Of a DNA stretch of 61,302 bases, positions 1-8,433 are shown piece by piece. Location of the stretch: NCBI GenBank assembly GCA_964586855.1, contig CAZPHO010000003.1, positions 1 to 61,302 of the forward strand, read 5' to 3'. Position 1 is the stretch's first letter. The number at the start of each line of letters is the position of its first letter. The position numbers were made by a program, and so were the translations under genes. The DNA comes from CAYLXN01 sp964586855 (GTDB lineage: Bacteria > Patescibacteriota > Saccharimonadia > Saccharimonadales > Saccharimonadaceae). The notes below the pieces were generated by a model. That model saw only the letters and a list, made by a program, of their open reading frames with translations. It searched no databases and had not been told where the DNA came from.

Positions 1-75
1 TGGCTCCGGCAGCTGGGCTCGAACCAGCGACCTATTGGTTAACAGCCAACCGCTCTACCACTGAGCTATGCCGGA
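1..75 (-). tRNA. tRNA-Asn (anticodon GTT)
   Basis: Read on the minus strand, this folds as a complete cloverleaf. The acceptor stem is TCCGGCA/..GCCGGA with discriminator G and an encoded CCA that reaches the first base of the window. The anticodon loop CTGTTAA gives GTT. The T-loop GGTTCGAGCC and D-arm GCTCAGTGGTAGAGC are canonical. It lies downstream of the jag/lexA-like genes. Confidence 0.95.
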
Positions 76-109
76 ATGTGTGTTTATTATACCGATTTTT
101 GCTAAAAAA

Positions 110-460
110 TCAACCTGTAATCTGCTTGAGTAGCTCGATATCTAAAATTTCCAGCGCTTGACTAACTTTTTGCTGCTCTAGCGGATCAAGTTGACGATAG
201 CGCAACTTCAATTGGTCGATTAAATCAAGCGACGGCTGATCGTCAAGCACAATTTCAAGCGACCGGGCCGAATGATTAGTTTTGCGAATTAAACCAAGCG
301 TGACCAAATTATTGATGTGTTCAGCCACAGTCGCTACTGAATTATAACCAAGCATCGTCGCAATTTCCCGATAGCTCGGGCTATAGCCATGCTCTTGAAT
401 AAATTGCTTAATAAATTCAAATAGTTCGCGTTGTTTTGGAGTAATTTGCCCCCGATTCAT
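110..460 (-). CDS. LexA-type winged-helix DNA-binding protein lacking the autoprotease domain
   Basis: A 116-residue protein whose first ~70 residues match the LexA N-terminal winged helix: TPKQRELFEFIKQF, then EHGYSPSYREIATMLGY and a wing ending LGLIRKT. LexA is normally ~200 residues with an S24 Ser/Lys autoprotease. Here the remaining ~45 residues are a charged helix with no cleavage site or Ser-Lys dyad. The start abuts the jag stop codon with no gap, so the two are probably co-transcribed and translationally coupled. It likely represses or activates through an operator but cannot be induced by self-cleavage. The target is unknown. Confidence 0.8.
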   Translation of the reverse strand: MNRGQITPKQRELFEFIKQFIQEHGYSPSYREIATMLGYNSVATVAEHINNLVTLGLIRKTNHSARSLEIVLDDQPSLDLIDQLKLRYRQLDPLEQQKVSQALEILDIELLKQITG

Positions 461-931
461 CTAATCGTCTTCGGTTGTGACTTTACTAATAATTAGCTTA
501 CGTTCACGACCTTCGCCAACTGAATGGGTTTTAATGTCAGAATAATCTTGACCAACTTTATGAACAATCCGACGATCGGCGGCGTTCAGATTAGCAATAT
601 AATCCTCGCCCGTTTCACGCACCTGAGCAATCCACTGCTCGGCCTTATCGGCAATTCGTTCGGCTCGCTGCTGTTTATAATCAGCTACATCAATATTCAC
701 CCGCACCAATTCAGCCTCCTTGACTCGAAGCACGCTAGCGACCAAAAACTGGAGTGCTCGCAAAGTCTCAGCTTTTTTGCCAATCAAGATAGCGTTTAAT
801 TCACTACTAGGGATACTCAACTCAATAACGTCTTCGTCACAACTTGATTTGACCGCCAAATTAACTCCAAAAAACGACAATAAATCTTCAACGAATTTAG
901 TGGCAAAAATGATTGATTCTTCTTGATTCAT
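461..931 (-). CDS. khpB: Jag/KhpB, KH and R3H domain RNA-binding protein
   Basis: This 156-residue protein has the Jag layout. A short N-terminal segment leads into a KH domain with the loop IGKKAETL near residue 50 (the family usually has GxxGxTL, so the second Gly is Ala). The C-terminal R3H domain carries NAADRRIVHK. Jag/KhpB binds RNA, pairs with KhpA in Firmicutes and affects cell-envelope growth. A good ribosome-binding site (AAGGAAA) precedes the ATG. It follows yidC in the conserved rpmH-rnpA-yidC-jag order. The usual long Jag_N domain appears reduced or absent. Confidence 0.9.
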   Translation of the reverse strand: MNQEESIIFATKFVEDLLSFFGVNLAVKSSCDEDVIELSIPSSELNAILIGKKAETLRALQFLVASVLRVKEAELVRVNIDVADYKQQRAERIADKAEQWIAQVRETGEDYIANLNAADRRIVHKVGQDYSDIKTHSVGEGRERKLIISKVTTEDD

Positions 932-966
932 AATTTCCTTTCTTTAAATCAATTCGCGGCGATGAT

Positions 967-1953
967 TTAGCGCTTTTTGCGCTTCTTTCGTTGTTTAACT
1001 AAATCTTGCTCCACGATCTTGGCCTCTTGAGCTTTGCGCGCTCGCTTTTTTACGTCCTGTAATTCAGTCGATCCGGTTTTAGCTTTCGGATGAGATTTTT
1101 TAACTTCAGTTTCTGATTTAGATTTAATAGTGGTGGTTTTGGGTGGACGCTTGAAATAATCTCGGCCATAAACTGAGCGCTGTTGAACTAAGCTTAGAGC
1201 TGAATTAACAAATGAATAAAGACTCAGCGCCCCATATAAACTACCAAAGCTGACGAAAAACATAATTGGCATAAAAGTATTCATCCGACCCATCATTAGC
1301 TTTGTGATTTCAGACTGATCAGCTTCTTTGCCGGCTGCTGCATCGGCAAAAATATCTTTAAGCTTACGACCGCCAGAGTTTGATTTTGACTGCACACTCA
1401 TCATATACCACTGAATCAACGACAGACCAGCCACAAAAATCAGAATAATAAACGAATCAAGACTATCAAAACTAAAAGCTGTTTTAGTTAGATCAACTGC
1501 TCCAAACAACATTGGGGTCATCTGCTCATGATTAGCCAGGATGTTTTTAACCGGCTCAAGCGATTGCAGAAAGTCATATGTATATTCGTGGAAATTGACA
1601 GGGTTTTGACCAACCATCATCCGGACGACTGAAAACATGGCGATCAAAATTGGCAACTGAATCAAAGTCGAGAGAAAAGTTTTGCCCATTTTGATTTCAT
1701 GTTTGCGGTAAAGTTCCATTGTCATCAACGATTCGACTTGACGATTACCCTTGGCTTGACGCTTGATTTGATTAATTTCTGGCTGCAAATCACGAATTTT
1801 CTTGGTTTGCTGATATTGATCGCGAGTCATCGGCCAGAGAATTAACTTGACTACGATCGATAGCAAAATAATCGCTACGCCAAAATCACCGACCAAGCTA
1901 TAAAACAACAGCAACAGATTAAAAACTGGTTGAGTAAATAATAATTTAAACAT
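967..1953 (-). CDS. yidC: YidC/Oxa1/SpoIIIJ membrane protein insertase
   Basis: A 328-residue insertase of the short Gram-positive-like type, without the large periplasmic domain of proteobacterial YidC. Hydrophobic segments lie near residues 20-40, 93-115, 168-190 and 225-258. The cytosolic hairpin after TM1 is highly charged (MTRDQYQQTKKIRDLQPEI). TM1 keeps the conserved basic/polar patch, and the C-terminal tail (about 265-328) is Lys/Arg-rich, as in forms that contact the ribosome. It inserts membrane proteins, plausibly including the many multispan T4SS proteins nearby. A TATAAT-like box lies ~12 bases before the ATG. Confidence 0.93.
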   Translation of the reverse strand: MFKLLFTQPVFNLLLLFYSLVGDFGVAIILLSIVVKLILWPMTRDQYQQTKKIRDLQPEINQIKRQAKGNRQVESLMTMELYRKHEIKMGKTFLSTLIQLPILIAMFSVVRMMVGQNPVNFHEYTYDFLQSLEPVKNILANHEQMTPMLFGAVDLTKTAFSFDSLDSFIILIFVAGLSLIQWYMMSVQSKSNSGGRKLKDIFADAAAGKEADQSEITKLMMGRMNTFMPIMFFVSFGSLYGALSLYSFVNSALSLVQQRSVYGRDYFKRPPKTTTIKSKSETEVKKSHPKAKTGSTELQDVKKRARKAQEAKIVEQDLVKQRKKRKKR

Positions 1954-1988
1954 AGACTGAGCTATATTATAACACTAAATGATTAAAT

Positions 1989-2339
1989 TTAAGAGTTGGG
2001 CTGGATGATTTTGTTTAAATCCGCCTCAATTCGGCTCTGAAGTTGAGTAAATGGCTCATCAAGTAGATTCAGGTGATTAACAAAAAATACAATATCGAAA
2101 TTATTGGGTTGATTTTTGAGCCAAAGTCGCACAATTTCGTAAACTCGGCGCCGAAGTTGATTACGAACGGTGGCCTTTTTGGAAACTTTCTTCGACACAA
2201 CCACACTATAGCGACCAGTTTTGCGCCGTGGGTTGTGAATATAGCGAATTAAATAACCATCAGACCGAACTGTTAAGCCTTTTTTAAATAAATAATTAAA
2301 ACCGCCGTGACCATGAAAACGTTGACTAAAAGGAATCAT
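1989..2339 (-). CDS. rnpA: Ribonuclease P protein component
   Basis: This 116-residue basic protein has the RnpA signature: an RF..HG..FNYLF N-terminus, then VVSKKVSKKATVRNQLRRRV, corresponding to the RNR motif that binds the P RNA. It cleaves the 5' leader of pre-tRNA with the RNase P RNA, which is not in this window. No Shine-Dalgarno is present. Instead a perfect TATAAT ends 6 bases before the ATG, so the transcript probably begins at the start codon. It sits between rpmH and yidC as usual. Confidence 0.95.
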   Translation of the reverse strand: MIPFSQRFHGHGGFNYLFKKGLTVRSDGYLIRYIHNPRRKTGRYSVVVSKKVSKKATVRNQLRRRVYEIVRLWLKNQPNNFDIVFFVNHLNLLDEPFTQLQSRIEADLNKIIQPNS

Positions 2340-2345
2340 AGAATC

Positions 2346-2351
2346 ATTATA
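2346..2351 (-). promoter_or_regulatory. -10 box of a leaderless rnpA promoter
   Basis: TATAAT on the minus strand, followed by GATTCT and the rnpA ATG. Transcription would start at or within a base or two of the initiation codon. The -35 region overlaps the rpmH-rnpA hairpin and is not recognisable. Confidence 0.6.
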
Positions 2352-2360
2352 CTAAATAAA

Positions 2361-2387
2361 AACATCGCCCGGAAATCGAGCGATGTT
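2361..2387 (-). terminator. Hairpin between rpmH and rnpA, probable terminator or attenuator
   Basis: AACATCGC (2361-2368) pairs with GCGATGTT (2380-2387). On the minus strand the stem is followed by a run TTTTTATTT. It lies just after the rpmH stop and before the separate rnpA -10 box. rpmH would be made in excess and rnpA re-initiated from its own promoter. Confidence 0.65.
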
Positions 2388-2391
2388 GATT

Positions 2392-2529
2392 TTAGACAGT
2401 CAGCCTAGCTCGACCTTTTAGTCGGCGGCGCTTTAGCACTTTTTGACCAGTTTTAGATTTAACACGATTGCGGAAACCGTGAACTTTAGCGCGCTGTCGT
2501 TTGTGTGGTTGGTGGGTTTTCTTTGACAT
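2392..2529 (-). CDS. rpmH: 50S ribosomal protein L34
   Basis: A 45-residue, very basic protein. It reads MSKKTHQPHKRQRAKVHGFR, then a NRVKSKTGQKVLKRRR segment, and ends GRARLTV, the classic L34 pattern. A Shine-Dalgarno AGGA lies 5 bases before the ATG. The promoter is TTGAAA-17-TATACT upstream (2603-2631). It is the first gene of the leftward rpmH-rnpA-yidC-jag group next to the origin, as in most bacteria. Confidence 0.96.
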   Translation of the reverse strand: MSKKTHQPHKRQRAKVHGFRNRVKSKTGQKVLKRRRLKGRARLTV

Positions 2530-2602
2530 AATCGTCCTATCTTAATTAGTTTTGCTTAAAAAAGCAACTAACTAACTTGTTATTTTAATAAATATGTTTT
2601 TA

Positions 2603-2631
2603 AGTATACTAAAATAATCCCCATATTTCAA
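2603..2631 (-). promoter_or_regulatory. rpmH promoter
   Basis: On the minus strand, TTGAAA (2626-2631) is separated by 17 bases from TATACT (2603-2608). This is a sigma-70-type promoter ~75 bases upstream of rpmH. It leaves an AT-rich leader that contains an imperfect inverted repeat (TTGCTT/AAGCAA, 2552-2567). Confidence 0.6.
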
Positions 2632-2731
2632 GGCTTTATACACAGGTTTTCTAGATGGGACTTGAATTGTGGATAAGTCAGCCCTCTGGTTTGAATAAAA
2701 ATAGTGCCTATTGGTGTTGTAAAAAATCAAC

Positions 2732-2760
2732 TTGTGGAAAACTCAGAAAAACTATACAAT
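2732..2760 (+). promoter_or_regulatory. dnaA promoter overlapping a DnaA box
   Basis: TTGTGG (2732-2737), 17 bases, then TACAAT (2755-2760). The -35 element lies inside the DnaA box at 2733-2741, which suggests DnaA autoregulation. Confidence 0.5.
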
Positions 2761-2808
2761 ACTAACTAGATTTACTAATAAACTTAAGAGAAAGGAAGTT
2801 CAGACTTA

Positions 2809-4164
2809 ATGGAACGCGGTTTGTGGCAAAGTGTGATTGGTGAAATTGAACTTTCTGTGCCATCATCTTCATTTGAAGCGCTATTTAAAAAGGCTCAATT
2901 AACTAAACTTGATGGTTCAAATGTCGAAATTACTGTGCCGAATGTCTTTATTCAGGCTCAGTTAGAGGGTCGATACAAGGATTTAATTCCAAAAATTCTC
3001 GAGAAAAACGGCGTTGATCAACCAGCGGTTAATTATAAAGTTAACCTTCAGACTAAACGCAAGCCAATTAATCGTGAGGAGACGATTACTATCACTGAAC
3101 CAACTGCTGGTATCTCGACAACCACAATCATCAAAGACCAGCCGAACAATTCAGGCCTAAACCCACGCTATTTGTTTGAGAATTTCATCGTTGGCTCGAG
3201 TAATGATTTTGCTTACTCGGCCTGTCAGGCAGTGGCGGCCGATCCTGGCGCAAAATATAATCCGCTGTTTCTATATGCTGGGGTTGGTTTAGGTAAAACC
3301 CATTTAATGCAGGCAGTTGGCAACGAAATTATTCGCCGCCGGCCAGCTACCAAAGTGATGTATATCACTAGTGAAACTTTTATTCAGGAATTTTTAGATT
3401 CGATTCGGTTTAAGAAACAGAATTTTTCAACCAAATACCGCAATGTCGACGTGTTAATTGTTGATGATATGCAATTTATTGCTGGTAAAGAGAAAACTCA
3501 AGAGGAATTTTTTCACACTTTTAATGATTTACATCAAAATAATAAGCAGATTATTATCTCTAGTGACCGGCCACCAAAAGAAATACCGACTTTGACTGAG
3601 CGCTTAAGAAGCCGTTTTGAATGGGGAATGGCGATTGATATCCAAATGCCAGATTTCGAAACCCGCTGTGCAATTATTGAAGCCAAAGCCGAGCAGTCGG
3701 ACTCTAAGTTAGACACCAAAACAATTCAATACTTAGCTAACAACTTCCGAACCAACGTCCGTGAATTAGAGGGGGCGCTTAATCAATTACTGGCTTATGC
3801 CGACATGCGCGGCGTGGCAGCTGATATCAACACCGCCGAAGGTTTACTGTCCAATAAAAAAGCCACTCGCCCTAAACACCTGACCGCTAAACAAGTAATT
3901 ACTAAAACAGCTCGTCATTTTCAATTAGAAATTGATCAGATTTGCGGTAGCTGTCGGTCGAAGCACATTGTGGTGCCGCGACAAATAGCGATGTATTTAC
4001 TGCGCAGTGAATTGCATATGAGTTTCCCAAAAATTGCTAATGAATTGGGCCGCAAAGATCACACTACTGCTATTCACTCGGTTGAAAAGATCGAAAAAGA
4101 AATTAAACTTGATCCAATTATCCGTGAACAAATCAATACGGTTCGAGGTTCGCTCTATGAATAA
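2809..4164 (+). CDS. dnaA: Chromosomal replication initiator DnaA
   Basis: This 451-residue initiator has domain I at about 1-80, then a linker. The AAA+ domain has Walker A GVGLGKTH at 158-165 and Walker B LIVDD at 216-220. The C-terminal DnaA-box-binding helix-turn-helix carries PRQIAMYLLR and GRKDHTTAIHSVEKI. It binds the boxes in the preceding 277 bases and melts the origin. A strong Shine-Dalgarno (AAAGGAAG) supports the ATG. Confidence 0.98.
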   Translation: MERGLWQSVIGEIELSVPSSSFEALFKKAQLTKLDGSNVEITVPNVFIQAQLEGRYKDLIPKILEKNGVDQPAVNYKVNLQTKRKPINREETITITEPTAGISTTTIIKDQPNNSGLNPRYLFENFIVGSSNDFAYSACQAVAADPGAKYNPLFLYAGVGLGKTHLMQAVGNEIIRRRPATKVMYITSETFIQEFLDSIRFKKQNFSTKYRNVDVLIVDDMQFIAGKEKTQEEFFHTFNDLHQNNKQIIISSDRPPKEIPTLTERLRSRFEWGMAIDIQMPDFETRCAIIEAKAEQSDSKLDTKTIQYLANNFRTNVRELEGALNQLLAYADMRGVAADINTAEGLLSNKKATRPKHLTAKQVITKTARHFQLEIDQICGSCRSKHIVVPRQIAMYLLRSELHMSFPKIANELGRKDHTTAIHSVEKIEKEIKLDPIIREQINTVRGSLYE

Positions 4165-4442
4165 TCTCATTTTATGGTCTAATTTTGTGCAAAACCACCG
4201 CCTAAAAGTGGAGATAAATGTGCAAAAAGCTGGTTATAATCCCCGCCTGACTGTGAACAACTTTAGTGCGCGACTTAAAGCTGTGACTAAAGTGATTAAT
4301 TTACACAACTTTTCAACCAACCTTACCCAGCCATTTCAACAGCTGCTTTACCAAAACAACAGCTTAGCTTACGACTTTTCCCCAACTTCCACAAGCCCTA
4401 CTATAACCACTATTAAGATAAAATTCAAAGAAAGGAATAATA
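4165..4442. other. dnaA-dnaN intergenic region
   Basis: 278 bases with no convincing gene. It holds a TATAAT (4235-4240) that may start dnaN transcription, several degenerate DnaA-box-like words (for example TGTGAACAA near 4252) and a Shine-Dalgarno (AAAGGAA) just before dnaN. It may be a second part of a bipartite origin. Confidence 0.4.
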
Positions 4443-5546
4443 ATGGATATTGAAGTCACCCAAGCCAACTTGTCTAAAGCATTGAATATAGTTGCAAGAA
4501 TTGCAAATATGAGGTCTGATCTACAAATTTTAAACAACATTCTCTTAAAAACTGAAAAAAATCGATTAATGCTAGCTAGCACCAACATGGAAATTGCAGT
4601 CACTGAGTATATTGGCGCTAAAGTCAAACAAGAAGGCGGAATTACAATTCCAGCCCAGGTTGTGACTGAATTTATCGCTAACCTGCCGACAGGCGTAGTC
4701 AACTTAAAAACCAGTGATGATCATCATCTCGAAATTAGTTCAGGTAAATTTAAGTCGAAAATTAATGGCATAAAAGCCGATGAATTTCCAGACCTACCTC
4801 AGATTGATGAAAAAACCGCCACTAAATACGTGCTTGAGACTGGTCTGTTTAAGCAAACTATTAATCAAGTTTTGATTTCGGTTAGTAATGATAGTTCTCG
4901 GCCGGTGCTAAATGGAGTGCTGTGGCAAACTCATGATGGGTTTTTGTATCTGGCCTCAACTGATGGTTATCGGCTGACTGAAAAGCGCTTAATCAAAGCT
5001 AAGACTGATATTTCGACTATTGTTCCAGCTCAAACTTTGCAAGAGGTTTTGCGGTCAATCTCGGGCGGGATTGAGGAGATCGAAGTGCTGTTTAGTGATT
5101 CACAAGTTCGGTTTAGGGTGGGTGATATTGAAATTATTAGCCAATTAATCGAAGGTAAATTTCCTGATTATCGACAGTTAATCAGTAGTCAAAACGAAGT
5201 GGTGGCGACTATTGACCGAGATGATTTCTTGAAAGTTAGCCGAATTTCAACTCTATTTGCGGCCCAATCTTCAGCTGGGGTGACGATTGAGACTGGCGAG
5301 AAGAAAAATATTTTATCTCTGCAATCGGTAGCATCAGAAATTGGTGAAAATTCATCTGAGCTCGAAGCCAAAGTTAAAAATAAAGGTAAAATTGTTTTAA
5401 ATCCACGCTATCTAGTTGATGTACTGTCGGTGATTGATGCGCCGGAATTAAACTTTGAATTTAGTGGTAAAATCTCACCTTGTCAGATTAAACCAGCGAC
5501 TAAAGATCCAGATTTTGTGCATATTATTATGCCGCTAAAGAGTTAA
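4443..5546 (+). CDS. dnaN: DNA polymerase III beta subunit (sliding clamp)
   Basis: A 367-residue clamp of standard length with three repeated domains. Recognisable pieces are the opening helix with LSKALNIVARI, the central RPVLNGVLW segment (about 153-161) and the C-terminal PCQIKP...HIIMPLKS ending (M/LPxRL-type tail). It dimerises around DNA and tethers the replicative polymerase. The order dnaA-dnaN-recF is conserved. Confidence 0.97.
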   Translation: MDIEVTQANLSKALNIVARIANMRSDLQILNNILLKTEKNRLMLASTNMEIAVTEYIGAKVKQEGGITIPAQVVTEFIANLPTGVVNLKTSDDHHLEISSGKFKSKINGIKADEFPDLPQIDEKTATKYVLETGLFKQTINQVLISVSNDSSRPVLNGVLWQTHDGFLYLASTDGYRLTEKRLIKAKTDISTIVPAQTLQEVLRSISGGIEEIEVLFSDSQVRFRVGDIEIISQLIEGKFPDYRQLISSQNEVVATIDRDDFLKVSRISTLFAAQSSAGVTIETGEKKNILSLQSVASEIGENSSELEAKVKNKGKIVLNPRYLVDVLSVIDAPELNFEFSGKISPCQIKPATKDPDFVHIIMPLKS

Positions 5547-5555
5547 ACTTAAACT

Positions 5556-6617
5556 ATGCAAATTGAACGGGTTAAGCTAGCTAATTTTCGGTGTCATCAA
5601 AGCTATGATCTAAAATTTAAGCAACCCAAAACGGCGATTTTGGGCCCGAATGGTTCGGGTAAAACTAGTATTTTGGAGGCGATTTATATTGGGCTGCAGG
5701 GAAAATCTTTCAAGGCGACTGATCGCGATCTGGTGCGTGATGGCGAAGTTTGGTATCGGATTGACTTAAAACTCGCCTCTGAATCGACAACTAGGCAAGT
5801 TAAATATCAAACCGATTTAAATATTACTACTAAAAAATTTATAATCAACAATCAAACCACTGCTCGTCTACCGCTTAAAAATCGTTACCCAATTGTGCTA
5901 TTTGAGCCTGATGATTTGAATTTAATTTCAGGCTCGCCTACTCGCCGCCGCCGTTATTTAGATAATTTAGCTAATCAAATTTATCCGCATCATAATCAAT
6001 TAGTTAATCGTTATAACAAAATTTTAAGACAACGCAATAGTTTGATTAGCCGTAATTTAAAAATGAACCATATATTGAAGCCCGAAGATTTATTTTCATG
6101 GAATGTGTTGCTGAGTCAAGCTGGAGCGATGATTATTAAACAGCGACTGGAGATTATTCGGCAAATTCAAGCAGAGATAAATCAAATTTATTACCAAATT
6201 AGTCAAGTTGATGATAGTTTGTTGATTAAATATTCAACTAAATATAGTGATAGTGGTCAAATCGAGCAACAGCTATTCAAGCAATTATCAACTGATCGCC
6301 AAAACTTATTTCAAACGGCAGTTGGTCCGCACCGCGATGATTTAATTATTAAATTTAATAACTGCCTGGCTTGTAACCAAGCTTCGCGCGGTGAAAATCG
6401 AAGTCTGATTCTGAGTTTAAAGCTGATTGAAGTGGCTTTAATAACTAAAACAACTGGTGTGTCACCAATTATTTTGCTAGATGATGTTTTGAGTGAGCTT
6501 GATCAAAAACGGCGCCAACAACTTTTGAATTTGAATAGCGATAGTCAGTTGATTATTACCAGCACTGACGACAAAGTTTTGTCAAAAATTAAAGATATCG
6601 AAATAATTAAGTTGTAA
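5556..6617 (+). CDS. recF: DNA replication/repair protein RecF
   Basis: A 353-residue SMC/ABC-type ATPase. Walker A is GPNGSGKT at 30-37. A GSPTRRRRYLDN segment lies at ~125-137, the signature SRGENRSLILSLKL lies towards the C-terminus, and Walker B is IILLDDVLSEL. It loads RecA at gaps with RecO/RecR. The gene starts 9 bases after dnaN without a clear Shine-Dalgarno, so coupling is likely. Its 3' end overlaps the convergent VirB4 gene by 11 bases, with no terminator between them. Confidence 0.95.
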   Translation: MQIERVKLANFRCHQSYDLKFKQPKTAILGPNGSGKTSILEAIYIGLQGKSFKATDRDLVRDGEVWYRIDLKLASESTTRQVKYQTDLNITTKKFIINNQTTARLPLKNRYPIVLFEPDDLNLISGSPTRRRRYLDNLANQIYPHHNQLVNRYNKILRQRNSLISRNLKMNHILKPEDLFSWNVLLSQAGAMIIKQRLEIIRQIQAEINQIYYQISQVDDSLLIKYSTKYSDSGQIEQQLFKQLSTDRQNLFQTAVGPHRDDLIIKFNNCLACNQASRGENRSLILSLKLIEVALITKTTGVSPIILLDDVLSELDQKRRQQLLNLNSDSQLIITSTDDKVLSKIKDIEIIKL

Positions 6618-8424
6618 TCAAGGCTTCTTCGGTTGGCGAAGCGTGGATTTGGATATGAACGTGGTTTTGACCAGCAAAGAACAAGCCTTGACCAACTGGG
6701 AAGTTTGATAGACGCTTGCGTTCTTCTTCAGTTAGTTTGAAGACTTCAGCCAAAACATCAACCGCACTGGTCGATTGTTTAAGCAGTAACTGCATCGAGG
6801 AGTTAGCAACAATTGCTCGACCCATTTTAGAACCCATAAAATCCTCAACATCTTGAGTAATGGTAGTTAGGCCCATTTTGTATTTACGAGCCCTTTTAGC
6901 TAGTGAGAACAGAAAGTTAGCTGAATCTTGGTATTTCATCAACTGCCAGGCCTCATCAACAATCAACATCCGAGCTTTTTTCTGGGCGCGAGTAATATTC
7001 CAAATGTGCGATAGGACGATATACATTGCCACTGGTCGGAGTTCATCCTCAAGATCACGAATATTAAACACCACCATCTGGTTATTAATCTCGACATTGC
7101 TTTGCTGAGAGAAGATACCAGCAAACGTGCCTGTATTATATTTACGCAAGCGTTGAGCTAGCTGTGGACCAGTGCCGCCCATATGAAGCATCGTGTCATA
7201 CAGATGACCAATGGTCGGTGGAGTCGAATTGTGGGTCAGCGGGTCGCTAGTAATACCGGCTCGAGCATAAGTATCAATCAGGGCTTGATCAAGATCAGCC
7301 TCTTCAGCTGGACTGAGGGCAAAAGCGTTAATTCCCCCGTCTGCTCCGCCAGTGCCTGAAAGCATTAATCGAAACAAGCCATGCAAAGTCACTAAATTAG
7401 CTCGCAGAGCGTTATCTGCCTCTTCACCATCAATAACTTTTGGCAGGTCAAACGGGTTGATGCGGGTGGCTGAGTTGAGACTTAGCCGAATATAACTACC
7501 ACCAACTGCCTCAGCTAGTTTTTGATATTCATTTTCAGGGTCGATAATTAAAATATCAGTTCCAATCATCATTGAACGCAGAGCTTCAAGTTTAACCGCA
7601 AATGATTTACCAGCACCAGATTTGGCAAAGACAACCATATTAGCGTTTTCAAGTGTAAATCGATCAAAAATCACCAAACCACTGTTGTGCATGTTAATAC
7701 CATAAAGCACGCCTTGATCCTGTGATAAATCAGCACTAGTAAATGGAAAACTAGTCGAGAGCGCGCCAGTGTTCATGTTGTGACGAATCTGGAGTGGATC
7801 GGAAAACTGTGGAACGGTGCACTGCAAGCCCTGCTCTTGTTGAGCTGAAGCGACTTTTGAGTAGACCAACTGTTGGCCGAAAATCGTCTCGACTTTGTTT
7901 TGGATATAACGCATTTCTTCCATACTATCAGCATACATCGTCACATATAAACCGAAACGGAAAAAGCGCTCTGAGCCAAGCTGAAGCTGATCACGTAAAA
8001 CCTCAGCATCCATAACCGCAGCTTGGAGGGCTGGGTCGCGCGTTTTTTGCTTTTCGGCATTGATTTGCAGTTGAGCTTCGAGTTTGGTTACTTGTGAGGT
8101 TAGGTTTTTCATAATCACCTGAGTATCAACTGGATAAATAAATAAACTAATATCAATCACTTCATCGATGTTGATTAACGGACTGAGCCAGCCAGTGTGA
8201 ATTTGGCGCGGATAACCATAAACGTAGAGCGTGCGGCAGTATTTAGTTCCTAATCGGAAATAATCAGAGGCAATTTCTAAACTACTTGGTGCGATTAAAT
8301 CACGCAAAGTAGTCGTGCCAGCCATATAGGCTTGCTCAATCTCAACCTGCTCTTGTTGTAGTTTCTGTTGATTAATTTGTTCGCCAGTTTGAACAACTTC
8401 ATCTTTTTTATTAAATAATGCCAT
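6607..8424 (-). CDS. virB4: VirB4-type T4SS ATPase
   Basis: This 605-residue ATPase resembles VirB4/TraC/TrbE. The N-terminal ~230 residues form the VirB4 N-domain (DYFRLGTKYCRTLYVYGYPR). The C-terminal motor has Walker A AKSGAGKS at 268-275, an extended beta strand DILIIDPENEY, Walker B MLIVDEAW at ~486-493 and the conserved TTITQDVEDF. It energises pilus assembly and substrate transport at the inner membrane. An AGGGGGAAGAG ribosome site lies at the end of the preceding gene. It is shorter than typical VirB4 (~800), the missing part being N-terminal. Confidence 0.92.
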   Translation of the reverse strand: MALFNKKDEVVQTGEQINQQKLQQEQVEIEQAYMAGTTTLRDLIAPSSLEIASDYFRLGTKYCRTLYVYGYPRQIHTGWLSPLINIDEVIDISLFIYPVDTQVIMKNLTSQVTKLEAQLQINAEKQKTRDPALQAAVMDAEVLRDQLQLGSERFFRFGLYVTMYADSMEEMRYIQNKVETIFGQQLVYSKVASAQQEQGLQCTVPQFSDPLQIRHNMNTGALSTSFPFTSADLSQDQGVLYGINMHNSGLVIFDRFTLENANMVVFAKSGAGKSFAVKLEALRSMMIGTDILIIDPENEYQKLAEAVGGSYIRLSLNSATRINPFDLPKVIDGEEADNALRANLVTLHGLFRLMLSGTGGADGGINAFALSPAEEADLDQALIDTYARAGITSDPLTHNSTPPTIGHLYDTMLHMGGTGPQLAQRLRKYNTGTFAGIFSQQSNVEINNQMVVFNIRDLEDELRPVAMYIVLSHIWNITRAQKKARMLIVDEAWQLMKYQDSANFLFSLAKRARKYKMGLTTITQDVEDFMGSKMGRAIVANSSMQLLLKQSTSAVDVLAEVFKLTEEERKRLSNFPVGQGLFFAGQNHVHIQIHASPTEEALITT

Positions 8425-8433
8425 CTCTTCCCC

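Larger units (their letters stand above)
2532..2808. other. Probable chromosomal origin region (oriC)
   Basis: A 277-base AT-rich non-coding region between divergent rpmH and dnaA. DnaA-box matches are TTATACACA (2636-2644), TGTGGATAA, a perfect consensus inverse (2669-2677), and TGTGGAAAA (2733-2741). An AT-rich stretch at ~2575-2625 could be the unwinding element. Genes diverge from here, as expected at an origin. A second non-coding stretch follows dnaA (4165-4442) and may hold further weak boxes. Confidence 0.75.

Noticed and set aside
4034..4453. 139-codon frame across the dnaA end and dnaN leader
   Set aside because: It overlaps dnaA out of frame, has no homology-like features or ribosome site, and covers the non-coding dnaA-dnaN gap.
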